This document shows positions 7,398-15,818 of a DNA stretch of 32,011 nucleotides, one piece after another (the stretch's first letter is position 1; every line of letters begins with the position of its first letter). The stretch lies in contig UQWM01000024.1 in NCBI GenBank assembly GCA_900544795.1, positions 1-32,011 on the forward strand, written 5' to 3'. Origin of the DNA: an uncultured Phascolarctobacterium sp. (GTDB taxonomy: Bacteria; Bacillota; Negativicutes; Acidaminococcales; Acidaminococcaceae). Made by a program: the position numbers and the translations under genes. Below the pieces are notes generated by a model. It had not been told where the DNA came from. It searched no databases and was given only the letters and a program-made list of their open reading frames with translations.

Positions 7398-8720
7398 ATG
7401 ACAAGCTTATTAAAGCTGGCTATCGCATTACTTATCACTTTATTGAACGGCTTTTTCGTTATGGCCGAATATTCTTTGGTCAGGATCAGAAAAAGCAGAC
7501 TGGATGAATTGATTCGGCAAGGCAAAAGCCGAGCTAATACGGTTTTGAAAATGAGCGAACGTCTGGATACCTATTTGAGCGCCACACAGCTGGGCATAAC
7601 GGCTTCGTCGCTGTTATTGGGCTGGTTTGGCGGCCCTCTGCTGGCTGAGGCTTTCCGAGAGATACTGGGAGTTTCCAGCGGCAGCTGGTATGATCATTCG
7701 CTGGTTTTTGCCTGCGCCTTTCTTATCATTGTGTTTCTGCACGTTGTTTTTGGCGAACTGGTGCCGCGCACCATCGCTTTGGGCAAGGTAGAGCAAGTGG
7801 CGATGGCGGTTGCTTATCCATTGGTCTTTTTCCATTATCTTTTATATCCTTTAGTAGTGTTTTTTAATCGCAGCGCCCATGCGGTATTATGCCTTTTGGG
7901 TGTCGATCCTGTACCTGACGAAGATATCTCACGCAGCGAAGACGAACTGCGGATGATTGTCAGTGCCAGTGAACGGGGTGGTAAGCTTGACCATATGGAA
8001 AGCCGCCTGATCGACAATGTCTTTGATTTTGCTGACCGTGTGGCCCGTGAGGTTATGGTGCCGCGACAGGATATGGTTTGCTTGTACACGGACGATACCT
8101 TGCAGGAAAATTTGCAGGCTGTACGCGAAAGCCGGCATACCCGCTATCCTCTGTGTATGGAGGATAAGGATCATGTTTTGGGCGTTATCCATGTTCGTGA
8201 TTTGATGGACCTGGATGATGATGACGATCCGAATTTTGATTTACAGACCAGGATGCGCAATATCGTCGTCGTGCCCGAAGGGATGTCAACAGCCAAAGTG
8301 TTGCAGACTATGCAGCATAAACGTATCCAGATCGCAGTTGTTGCCGACGAATACGGTGGTACAGCAGGACTGGTAACTATGGAAGATCTTTTAGAAGAGA
8401 TCGTTGGCGATATTCAGGACGAGCATGATGCCGATGAAGTAGAAGAGATTTTGCGTTTGGGCGACGATGCGTATGAATTTGACGGCCTGGTTTTGTTAGA
8501 TGAGGTTTCTGGGCTTTTACATATTGAATTTGAAGAACCGGAGGAAGATACCATCGGCGGTTTTGTATTTGGCCTGTTAGGGCGCAAACCGGAAGAAGGC
8601 GACAAGGTCGCTGCCGGTGGCTGGCGCTTTGAGGTTATGGAAGCCGAAGGCTTCAGAGTAACGAGGGTTAAGGCGACCAGATTGCCGGAAGATGGTACTG
8701 CGGCAAAAAATAATGAGTAG
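7398..8720 (+). CDS. CNNM/HlyC-CorC family membrane protein with CBS pair
   Basis: A 440-residue protein with an N-terminal DUF21/CNNM transmembrane domain (about residues 1-190, several hydrophobic helices), a tandem CBS domain pair (about 210-335) and a C-terminal CorC/HlyC transporter-associated domain (about 350-435). Family members are linked to magnesium export or regulation. The name hemolysin is historical. The ATG at 7398 has no Shine-Dalgarno of its own. An AAGGAG ending at 7370 lies 9 nt before an in-frame ATC at 7380, and a TGA at 7374 bars anything further upstream. The start is thus either ATG 7398 or an unusual ATC 7380. The stop overlaps the recO start. Confidence 0.88.
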   Translation: MTSLLKLAIALLITLLNGFFVMAEYSLVRIRKSRLDELIRQGKSRANTVLKMSERLDTYLSATQLGITASSLLLGWFGGPLLAEAFREILGVSSGSWYDHSLVFACAFLIIVFLHVVFGELVPRTIALGKVEQVAMAVAYPLVFFHYLLYPLVVFFNRSAHAVLCLLGVDPVPDEDISRSEDELRMIVSASERGGKLDHMESRLIDNVFDFADRVAREVMVPRQDMVCLYTDDTLQENLQAVRESRHTRYPLCMEDKDHVLGVIHVRDLMDLDDDDDPNFDLQTRMRNIVVVPEGMSTAKVLQTMQHKRIQIAVVADEYGGTAGLVTMEDLLEEIVGDIQDEHDADEVEEILRLGDDAYEFDGLVLLDEVSGLLHIEFEEPEEDTIGGFVFGLLGRKPEEGDKVAAGGWRFEVMEAEGFRVTRVKATRLPEDGTAAKNNE

Positions 8721-9447
8721 CACTGTTTATCAGGACGAAGTAATCATTTTAAAAGTAAAAGACTGGCAGACTGCGGATAAATACGCAGTCTGCTTTTCGC
8801 GTGCGCATGGCAAAGTACCGTTTATCGCCTATGGCGCCCGCTATGCTCGTACTACAGGCGGCAGGCTGATCCAGCCCTTTGCGCTACTTGATGTACAGCT
8901 GTATTCGGGCAAGCGTTTAGACAGTCTTAAAACCTGCGAACTGATCGCGCTGCCGCAGCAGCTGGATATTAAGCAGATGGCCTATGCTTCGGTGATCGCC
9001 GAGGTAACGGAAGCTTTGACAGAGGAGCACCAGCCGCAGGAGGATGTTTATGAGCTGCTGGTCAGTGCGGTAAATCTATTAGTGCGCAACAATCCGCGCC
9101 TGGTTGCTTTGTCGGCTTTATGCAAATTGCTGGTGCTGACGGGGTTTGCGCCTGTGTATGATGTTTGCGTTAACTGTGGCAAAGAAGTTACTGGAAACAC
9201 ATTTTTCAGCGTAGTTCAGGGCGGTTTGATTTGTGAGGATTGCCACGGAGGGGAAGAGCTGCTTTTTGACAGCGGTGCCCGAAAAATGCTGGAGGAACTG
9301 CTGGTACTTGACTTTAACGACCCGCAGCCTTTTACGGTGCGCGGCGGCGATTTGATGCAGCTGGAGCAGATATTGTATCGCTTTATTGTTTATCAGATCG
9401 ACAAGCCATTAAAAAGTTTAAGCTTTTTGGCGCAATTAGGGCTGTAA
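8713..9447 (+). CDS. recO: DNA repair protein RecO
   Basis: A 244-residue recombination mediator that loads RecA with RecF and RecR in gap repair. It has an N-terminal OB fold (about 1-80), a helical middle, and a four-cysteine zinc motif CVNC ... CEDC near residues 153-178. A frame extends back to 8692, but the ATG at 8713 gives the standard N-terminus and overlaps the preceding gene by 8 nt, which indicates coupled translation. The order era, CNNM protein, recO, glyQ, glyS is common in Firmicutes-type genomes. Confidence 0.93.
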   Translation: MSSTVYQDEVIILKVKDWQTADKYAVCFSRAHGKVPFIAYGARYARTTGGRLIQPFALLDVQLYSGKRLDSLKTCELIALPQQLDIKQMAYASVIAEVTEALTEEHQPQEDVYELLVSAVNLLVRNNPRLVALSALCKLLVLTGFAPVYDVCVNCGKEVTGNTFFSVVQGGLICEDCHGGEELLFDSGARKMLEELLVLDFNDPQPFTVRGGDLMQLEQILYRFIVYQIDKPLKSLSFLAQLGL

Positions 9448-9451
9448 AAGA

Positions 9452-9480
9452 TTGACAAAGACCGTCTGATTTGATATATT
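9452..9480 (+). promoter_or_regulatory. Promoter of the glyQS transcript
   Basis: TTGACA at 9452-9457, 17-bp spacer, TATATT at 9475-9480. This is a near-consensus housekeeping promoter, 4 bp after the recO stop. Confidence 0.85.
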
Positions 9481-9486
9481 TTCATT

Positions 9487-9692
9487 TAAGCGATGAAAGG
9501 GATAAGTAGTTTTCTGTTTTAGCGAGCCGGGAGGGTGGAAGCCGGCAGATTAGAAAACCAAGGCACCCGGGAGCTGCAATTTTATAAACATCGAGGCGGG
9601 CCGCGAGTGCGGTCAAGCAGGGTGGAACCGCGGAGTAATTTATGTCTCCGTCCCTGTAACTTAATTGTTACAGGGACGGAGACTTTTTGTTT
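9487..9692 (+). ncRNA. T-box leader (glycine) with terminator
   Basis: A tRNA-sensing leader controlling glyQS. The T-box core AGGGTGGAACCGCG is at 9619-9632. The intrinsic terminator is a perfect 17-bp hairpin (9644-9660 with 9667-9683) followed by T's. Stem I is short: GTTTTCT near 9510 pairs with AGAAAAC at about 9552, and GGC at 9544-9546 on its 3' side is a candidate glycine specifier. When uncharged tRNA-Gly binds, the T-box region pairs as an antiterminator and lets the synthetase genes be read. Confidence 0.93.
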
Positions 9693-9726
9693 TTGTAGCT
9701 GTAACTGATAAAATAGGAGGCAGAAC

Positions 9727-10605
9727 ATGAATTTTCAAACGATTATTTTGAAGCTCCAGAAATTCTGGGCAGACCAAAACTGCATCATGGGCCAGCCCTA
9801 CGACGTTGAAAAAGGCGCCGGTACTATGAACCCGTCCACCTTTTTGCGCGTTTTAGGACCTGAACCCTGGAGCATGGCTTATGTGGAGCCGTCACGCCGT
9901 CCGGCAGACGGACGCTATGGTGACAACCCCAACAGGTTGTTCCAACATCATCAATATCAGGTCATCATTAAACCGTCGCCCGATAATATTCAGGAGCTTT
10001 ATCTGCAAAGCTTGGCTGAATTGGGTATCCGTCAGGAAGAGCATGACATCCGCTTTGTTGAAGACAACTGGGAATCTCCGACTTTGGGCGCCTGGGGTCT
10101 GGGCTGGGAGGTTTGGCTGGATGGTATGGAGATCACCCAATTCACCTATTTCCAACAGGTCGGCAGCATCGATGTAAAACCTGTAACCGTTGAAATAACG
10201 TATGGGCTGGAACGTCTGGCCATGTATATTCAGGGCGTTGAGAATGTTTTTGATATCGAATGGGTGGACGGCGTGACCTATGGCGATGTTTTCCATACTA
10301 ACGAAGTAGAGCAGTCCTTCTACAATTTCCAAGTGGCCGATACAGCCTTGCTGTTTGACCTGTTTGACAAATATGAGGCCGAAGCGAAACGCGTTATTGA
10401 AGCTGGCTATATCCGCCCGGCTTACGATTACGTTTTAAAATGCTCTCATACCTTCAATCTGCTCGATTCACGCGGCGCTATCAGCGTCAGCGAAAGAACT
10501 GCCTTCATTGGCCGTGTGCGCGCTATGGCACGTTTGTGTGCCGCCGCTTATGTTGAACAAAGGGAAAACCTTGGCTTCCCGTTACTGAAAGGGGAGAATA
10601 AATAA
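9727..10605 (+). CDS. glyQ: Glycyl-tRNA synthetase alpha subunit
   Basis: A 292-residue catalytic subunit of the bacterial alpha2beta2 glycyl-tRNA synthetase, which attaches glycine to tRNA-Gly. The N-terminus (FQTIILKLQKFWADQNC) and the blocks GAGTMNPSTFLRVLGPEPW and THFN-type C-terminal helices are characteristic. The length matches the family (about 290-300). The ATG at 9727 follows an AGGAGG. Its TAA shares one base with the glyS ATG (TAATG), so subunit production is coupled. Expression is governed by the T-box upstream. Confidence 0.97.
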   Translation: MNFQTIILKLQKFWADQNCIMGQPYDVEKGAGTMNPSTFLRVLGPEPWSMAYVEPSRRPADGRYGDNPNRLFQHHQYQVIIKPSPDNIQELYLQSLAELGIRQEEHDIRFVEDNWESPTLGAWGLGWEVWLDGMEITQFTYFQQVGSIDVKPVTVEITYGLERLAMYIQGVENVFDIEWVDGVTYGDVFHTNEVEQSFYNFQVADTALLFDLFDKYEAEAKRVIEAGYIRPAYDYVLKCSHTFNLLDSRGAISVSERTAFIGRVRAMARLCAAAYVEQRENLGFPLLKGENK

Positions 10606-12752
10606 TGGAAAAATTATTATTTGAAATCGGTACCGAAGAGATCCCCGCAAAATTTATGCCGGGCATCCTTAAACAATTAAAAGAACTGGCTACCGGAAAA
10701 ATGCAGGAGCTGCGTATCCCTTTTGAAGAAATCAAAGTTTATGGCACACCACGCCGCATGACCTTTATTGCTGAAGGTGTGGCCGAGACTCAGGCTGATA
10801 GCACTGTTGAAGCCAAAGGCCCTTCTGTGAAGATTGCTTTTGTGAGTGGCTCTCCCTCCAAAGCCGCCATTGGCTTTGCCCGTGGACAGGGCGTTGATGT
10901 TAACGACCTGGAAGTACGTGGCGAATATGTTTACGCTGTCAAACATTTGGCAGGCCAGCCTGTTGCTGATTTGCTGCCGGCGCTGTTGCTTGATATACTT
11001 GAATCCCTCTCTTTCCCAAAAACTATGCGTTGGGCCGATTACGATTTCCGTTTCGTACGTCCTATCCGCTGGCTGGTCGCACTTTTTGGCGAAAAAGTTA
11101 TTCCCGTTGAGATCACCGGCGTTAAGTCCGGTAAATATTCCCTGGGGCACCGTTTTATGCAGCAATCCATCAAAGACGCAGTCGGAGCAAAAGGACTTTT
11201 GAGCGCTGCTCTTGATAAAGTTGGCAGCGCTGTCCATTCTGCCGCTATGGGTATGAAGGGCGCTATCGAGATACCCAGCGCCGACGCTTATGTGCAGGTG
11301 CTGAACGATAATTTTGTGCTTGTAGATCAGGATGCGCGCCGCGAATTGATTCGGCAGCAGGTGCTGGAATTGGCAGAAGCCGAAGGCGGCATTGCTCAGA
11401 TAGACGAAGATCTGCTGGAAGAAGTAAACTATCTCGTTGAATACCCAACTGCTTTGTGCGGTAAATTTGAAGAGAAGTTCTTAGCGCTACCGAAGGAAGC
11501 CATCATCACGCCGATGCGTGAGCATCAACGCTATTTCCCCGTAGTAGACGCTGACGTTAAATTGCTGAATAAATTTATTACCGTCCGCAATGGCGGCAAA
11601 GAGTTCCTCGACGTGGTTACCCATGGTAACGAACGCGTGCTGCGCGCACGTTTGAGCGATGCTGAATTCTTCTTCAACGAAGACCGCAAAATCAAACTGG
11701 TAGACCGCTTGGAAAAACTGAAAACAGTTTCTTTCCAGGAAGGCCTTGGCAATATGTATGATAAGAGTGAACGCCTTGCTAAGTTGGCAGAAATGGTGAA
11801 ATTTGCTATCAATGTTAAAGCTAATGATGAAAATCTGAAACGGGCCGCACTTTTAGCTAAAACTGATCTTGTTGCCGGTATGGTTGTTGAATTTACCGAG
11901 CTGCAGGGTGTTATGGGCCGAGAATATGCCAAATTGGACGGCGAAGCTGATGAAGTGGCTCAAGGCATTTACGAACATTATCTGCCGCGCTTTGCCGGCG
12001 ACGAGCTGCCCGCAGGCACCGTAGGCCGTATCGTTGGTATCAGCGATAAAATGGATAACATCGTAGCCACCTTCAGTCGCGGCCTTGCGCCGACCGGCTC
12101 CCAGGACCCTTATGCTCTGCGCCGTCAGGCTCTCGGCATTATCAATATCCTCATCAACAGCAACTATCATCTGCCACTGATCAAAATCTTGGCAGGCGCG
12201 CTTTATCTGCTCAATATCAAACCGGAAGACACCGGCAAACTGATTCCGCAGATTTTGGAATTCTTTAAAATGCGCCTGAAAAATATGATGATCGAGCAGG
12301 GTATCCGTTATGACGTTATCGACGCTGTTTTGGCTGAAGAACGCAACGACGACCTTGTTGATATCTATACCCGTTGCCAGGCTCTCAACGCTTATGTTGC
12401 CCTGCCGGAAGCAGAAGCCGTTATCCAGGCTTCCATCCGTGTCTGCAACCTTTGCAAAAAAATCGACACTGAAGTTGCTATCAGCAGCGCCCTTTTTGCC
12501 GACCCGGCAGAACAGGAGCTGCACGATGTACTGATTCGTCTTAACAAAGAGTTGATTCCCGATATCGTGACCTACAACTATGCAGCCGCCTTAAAGCTTG
12601 CCGAGCAAGTTGTTGATCCGGTCAATAAGTTCTTTGACAGCGTCATGGTCATGGATGAAAACGTCGATGTTAAGAATAACCGTTTAGCTATGCTGGAGCA
12701 GGCTAAGGAGGTTACTAATGCTGTGGGCGATTTGAGCTGCATCGTTTTGTAA
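10605..12752 (+). CDS. glyS: Glycyl-tRNA synthetase beta subunit
   Basis: A 715-residue beta subunit, which binds tRNA and supports the alpha-subunit active site. It starts with the typical LLFEIGTEEIPAKF, contains the conserved REHQRYF block near residue 305, an HD-like domain in the middle (about 380-560) and a C-terminal anticodon-binding domain. It is slightly longer than the E. coli protein (689 residues). It begins at the base where glyQ ends. A large hairpin at 12783-12844 lies just downstream. Confidence 0.97.
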   Translation: MEKLLFEIGTEEIPAKFMPGILKQLKELATGKMQELRIPFEEIKVYGTPRRMTFIAEGVAETQADSTVEAKGPSVKIAFVSGSPSKAAIGFARGQGVDVNDLEVRGEYVYAVKHLAGQPVADLLPALLLDILESLSFPKTMRWADYDFRFVRPIRWLVALFGEKVIPVEITGVKSGKYSLGHRFMQQSIKDAVGAKGLLSAALDKVGSAVHSAAMGMKGAIEIPSADAYVQVLNDNFVLVDQDARRELIRQQVLELAEAEGGIAQIDEDLLEEVNYLVEYPTALCGKFEEKFLALPKEAIITPMREHQRYFPVVDADVKLLNKFITVRNGGKEFLDVVTHGNERVLRARLSDAEFFFNEDRKIKLVDRLEKLKTVSFQEGLGNMYDKSERLAKLAEMVKFAINVKANDENLKRAALLAKTDLVAGMVVEFTELQGVMGREYAKLDGEADEVAQGIYEHYLPRFAGDELPAGTVGRIVGISDKMDNIVATFSRGLAPTGSQDPYALRRQALGIINILINSNYHLPLIKILAGALYLLNIKPEDTGKLIPQILEFFKMRLKNMMIEQGIRYDVIDAVLAEERNDDLVDIYTRCQALNAYVALPEAEAVIQASIRVCNLCKKIDTEVAISSALFADPAEQELHDVLIRLNKELIPDIVTYNYAAALKLAEQVVDPVNKFFDSVMVMDENVDVKNNRLAMLEQAKEVTNAVGDLSCIVL

Positions 12753-12782
12753 AACGACATATTTCAGCCCATCTATTTTGTC

Positions 12783-12847
12783 AGACCCGGTTTGGCACCC
12801 GCTTGCGTACACTTAGTACGCGGTGCGGCTGCCAAACCGGGTCTTTC
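12783..12847 (+). terminator. Long hairpin after glyS
   Basis: Perfect 15-bp arms at 12783-12797 and 12830-12844, with an inner hairpin GCGTAC-ACTTA-GTACGC at 12805-12821. The T-run after it is short (TTT), so termination is likely but less certain. The inner hairpin also begins the repeat described next. Confidence 0.6.
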
Positions 12848-13118
12848 ACATATCTGGACTAAACTATGCCGTTTTTACTGTTGAAGCGGAGCAAAATCTG
12901 CGATTATCATATTTGCGGGCAGCGTATCTGCGGCAAACTGTTTGATTTATATTTGCAAGTAAGGTTGGTTTGCGTACATTTAGTACGCAAGCGGCTGCGA
13001 AAACGGGCCTTTCGCATATCTGGACTAAACTATGCCGTTTTTACTGTTGAAGCGGAGCAAAATCTGCGATTATCATATTTGCGGGCAGCGTATTTACGAC
13101 AAATTGGTTGATTTATAT
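12805..13118. repeat. Tandem repeat of about 148 bp, two copies, 79-bp identical core
   Basis: Copy A spans 12805-12952 and copy B 12972-13118, offset by 166-167 bp. The core 12849-12927 is identical to 13015-13093 over 79 bp. The flanks are diverged but alignable: both copies start with GCGTAC-N5-GTACGC hairpins and end with TTGATTTATAT. No coding frame is shared by the two copies in a convincing way. The element could be an intergenic repeat of the genome, a duplicated small RNA, or a MITE-like unit. Confidence 0.8.
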
Positions 13119-13147
13119 TACATTGCTGATTTTACTTTTTTCTGGGC

Positions 13148-13176
13148 TTTATTTAGTGTATACTAATATATATAAT
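13148..13176 (+). promoter_or_regulatory. Upstream ppsA promoter with GTATAC operator
   Basis: TTTATT at 13148-13153 and TATAAT at 13171-13176 are 17 bp apart. The spacer begins with TAGTGTATACTA (13154-13165), whose reverse complement recurs at 13313-13324. The transcript would have a leader of about 190 nt. Confidence 0.5.
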
Positions 13177-13287
13177 CGTTTTTTATGGTCGTCAAAAGAT
13201 TGTTTTAGGACAGAAAGGGGGAAGTGCTGCAAACAAGCCGTTTTTGTAAAATTTAACACAAAAATTTAAAAAACAACGAAAAAATTC

Positions 13288-13324
13288 TTGAATGTGATGT
13301 ACGAATGTGATATAGTATACACTA
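13288..13324 (+). promoter_or_regulatory. Proximal ppsA promoter with overlapping operator
   Basis: TTGAAT at 13288-13293, 17-bp spacer, TATAGT at 13311-13316. TAGTATACACTA (13313-13324) overlaps the -10 and the start point. It is the exact inverted copy of the word at 13154-13165. A site across the -10 suggests repression, and the GTATAC core resembles GntR-type operators. Confidence 0.6.
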
Positions 13325-13372
13325 TATTAAGGGCGCAGCCCAAAAAGTATAATATAAAGGAGTGCTACAATC

Positions 13373-15754
13373 ATGAAAAAAGAAGAACAGTTTCTTCTCT
13401 GGTTTGAGCAATTAGAAAGAAAAGACGTCGATATTGTTGGCGGTAAATCCTCTTCTCTGGGTGAAATGACTGCAAAAACAGATGTTCCCGTTCCTTATGG
13501 TTTTGCTACTACGGCTTACGCTTATAGATACTTTATTAAAGAAAGCGGTCTTGAAGAAAAGATGCGCGCTATTTTGGCTGAATTGACTGACGTTGAAAAC
13601 AGCGCTTTGCTGCGTGATGTCTGCGCTCGCCTGCGCGAAGCCATTATGGCTGAAAAAATGCCGCAGGACCTGCAGGACGCTATTGCTGAGGCTTATGTAG
13701 AGCTTGGCAAACGCGTTGGTGAAGAAAACCCTTATGTAGCAGTTCGTTCCAGTGCTACTGCCGAAGATCTGCCGGATGCAAGCTTTGCCGGCCAGCAGGA
13801 CACTTACCTGAATGTGCAGGGTGCTGAAACTATTATTGCTAAAGTTAAGGAATGTTATGCTTCCTGCTTTACTGATCGTGCTGTTTACTATCGTGAAAAA
13901 CAAGGCTTCGATCATATCGAAGTTGCTTTGAGCGCTGTTGTACAGATGATGGTTTTCTCAAAATCTGCAGGCGTTATGTTCACTGTTAACGTTGCTACAG
14001 GCGACGACGACAATATTTTGATCGAGGCTGCTTTTGGTCTGGGCGAATATGTTGTACAAGGCACTGTTACTCCCGACAATTATACTATCTCTAAAAGTGA
14101 CCATAAAATCATTGACCGCTGCGTAAACGATCAGGATATTATGCTGGTACGCAAAAAAGGCGGCGACTGTGAAGAAGTAGAGGTTCCCGAAGAGCTGCGC
14201 AAGGTTCAGACTTTGACTGACGAGCAGATTTTGGAACTGGCAGAATATGCTAAACAAATCGAAAAACATTATGGCTGCTATATGGATATGGAATGGGGCG
14301 TAGATGAACGCACCAATAAGATCTGGATACTGCAAGCCCGCCCTGAAACAGTTTGGAGCCGTCGCAATAAAGAAGGAGGAGCAAAAGTGGAGGCTAAATC
14401 TCAAATCACTACCGACCGTAAAGTTATTGTTAAAGGCTTGCCCGCAAGCCCGGGTCAGGTTTCCGGTCACGTCCACGTTATCCTCGATCCTTCCCGCATT
14501 GACGAATTCAAAGAGGGCGAGATCCTCGTTACTGAAATGACCGCTCCCGACTGGGTTCCGGCTATGAAAAAAGCTAAAGCTATCATCACTGACAGCGGCG
14601 GTATGACCTGCCACGCTTCCATCGTCAGCCGCGAGTTGGGTATTCCCTGTATCGTTGGCACTAAGAGCCGCGGCGAGGCTGCTACTACTACTATCCCCGA
14701 TGGCATCGATGTAACTGTTGACGCTACTCATGGCGTAGTTTACGAAGGTATTCTTGAAGAACCTAAAAAACAGGAACAGGCTGGCGGCGTTGCCGTTGCC
14801 GAATACTTCCCGCCGACTGGCACTAAGGTCTATATGAACCTGGGCGACCCTGAACTGGCTGAAAAATATTCCAGCCTGCCCTGCGACGGTATCGGTTTGA
14901 TGCGCGAAGAGTTCATCTGGACTACTTACATCCATGAACATCCGCTGTATCTCATCAAAACCGGCCATCCTGAAAAAGTTGTTGACCAACTGGCAGAAGG
15001 CATGCGTCAGGTTTGCCAGGCTATGGCTCCGAGAGCTGTTACCCTGCGTTTCAGCGATTTTAAATCCAGCGAGTACCGTGACCTTAAAGGCGGCGATGAG
15101 TTCGAACCTTACGAACCTTCCGCACTCCTGGGCTGGCGTGGCGCTTCCCGCTACTATGATCCTAAATACATCGAAGCGTTCAAACTGGAATGTCAGGCTG
15201 TACTTAAAGTACGTGAAGAATTCGGTCTGAAAAACCTCAATGTTATGATTCCATTCTGCCGCAATGTGGAAGAATGTGAAAAAGTAATCAACATCATGGC
15301 TGGCGAAGGCCTTGCTCGCAGCAAAGACTTTAAAGTCTGGTTGATGGCTGAAATTCCTTCCAACATTATTTTAGCTGACCAGTTCAATAAATTTGTTGAC
15401 GGTTATTCCATCGGTTCTAATGACTTGACCATGCTGGTTTTGGGCTGTGACCGTGATAATGATACCGTTGCTCATATTTATGACGAACGTAACCTGGCAG
15501 TTCGCCGTGCGATACGCCACCTCATCGAGGTCGCTCACAGCGAAGGCAAGACCGTTTCTATCTGCGGTCAGGCTCCCAGTGTTTATCCTGAATTCTGCGA
15601 ATTCCTTATTAAGAGCGGCATCGACAGCATCTCGGTAAATCCTGATACTGTTAAATTTACCAAGAAACTGGTCGCTCAAGTGGAACAACGCGTTATGCTT
15701 GACGCTTTGACCGGCCGTGGCCGCAAAGAAGTCGAAGACCTGGATTGGAAATAA
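13373..15754 (+). CDS. ppsA: Phosphoenolpyruvate synthase
   Basis: A 793-residue enzyme making PEP from pyruvate and ATP, with release of AMP and phosphate. It is the entry to gluconeogenesis in cells that live on acids rather than sugars. The N-terminal ATP-grasp domain (about 1-335) shows GGKSSSLGEM and VRSSATAEDLPDASFAGQQ. The swivelling phosphohistidine domain has GGMTCHASIV with H414. The C-terminal PEP/pyruvate TIM barrel covers about 480-775 and contains GSNDLTMLVLG and a late Cys in ICGQ. The organisation fits PEP synthase rather than pyruvate phosphate dikinase. ATG 13373 follows AAAGGAG. It is alone between its promoters and a strong terminator. Confidence 0.94.
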   Translation: MKKEEQFLLWFEQLERKDVDIVGGKSSSLGEMTAKTDVPVPYGFATTAYAYRYFIKESGLEEKMRAILAELTDVENSALLRDVCARLREAIMAEKMPQDLQDAIAEAYVELGKRVGEENPYVAVRSSATAEDLPDASFAGQQDTYLNVQGAETIIAKVKECYASCFTDRAVYYREKQGFDHIEVALSAVVQMMVFSKSAGVMFTVNVATGDDDNILIEAAFGLGEYVVQGTVTPDNYTISKSDHKIIDRCVNDQDIMLVRKKGGDCEEVEVPEELRKVQTLTDEQILELAEYAKQIEKHYGCYMDMEWGVDERTNKIWILQARPETVWSRRNKEGGAKVEAKSQITTDRKVIVKGLPASPGQVSGHVHVILDPSRIDEFKEGEILVTEMTAPDWVPAMKKAKAIITDSGGMTCHASIVSRELGIPCIVGTKSRGEAATTTIPDGIDVTVDATHGVVYEGILEEPKKQEQAGGVAVAEYFPPTGTKVYMNLGDPELAEKYSSLPCDGIGLMREEFIWTTYIHEHPLYLIKTGHPEKVVDQLAEGMRQVCQAMAPRAVTLRFSDFKSSEYRDLKGGDEFEPYEPSALLGWRGASRYYDPKYIEAFKLECQAVLKVREEFGLKNLNVMIPFCRNVEECEKVINIMAGEGLARSKDFKVWLMAEIPSNIILADQFNKFVDGYSIGSNDLTMLVLGCDRDNDTVAHIYDERNLAVRRAIRHLIEVAHSEGKTVSICGQAPSVYPEFCEFLIKSGIDSISVNPDTVKFTKKLVAQVEQRVMLDALTGRGRKEVEDLDWK

Positions 15755-15766
15755 TTACTGATAATA

Positions 15767-15802
15767 AAAACCACTGCTCTAAGAGCAGTGGTTTTTTGTT
15801 TT
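15767..15802 (+). terminator. Terminator after ppsA
   Basis: Arms 15767-15780 and 15782-15795 (AAAACCACTGCTCT and its complement) followed by T's. The A-run on the other side would also help stop the convergent methyltransferase transcript. Confidence 0.88.
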
Positions 15803-15818
15803 GTTATGTAGCAGCGGT

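Noticed and set aside
11853..12524. A 223-codon minus-strand frame inside glyS
   Set aside because: It is antisense to clearly coding sequence and shows no domain or start signal.
12866..13111. An 81-codon plus-strand frame across the tandem repeat
   Set aside because: It has no ribosome binding site, the two repeat copies are read in different frames within it, and the composition does not look coding.
13958..14989. A 343-codon minus-strand frame inside ppsA
   Set aside because: It is an antisense shadow of a well-conserved gene and has no ribosome binding site or recognisable domain.
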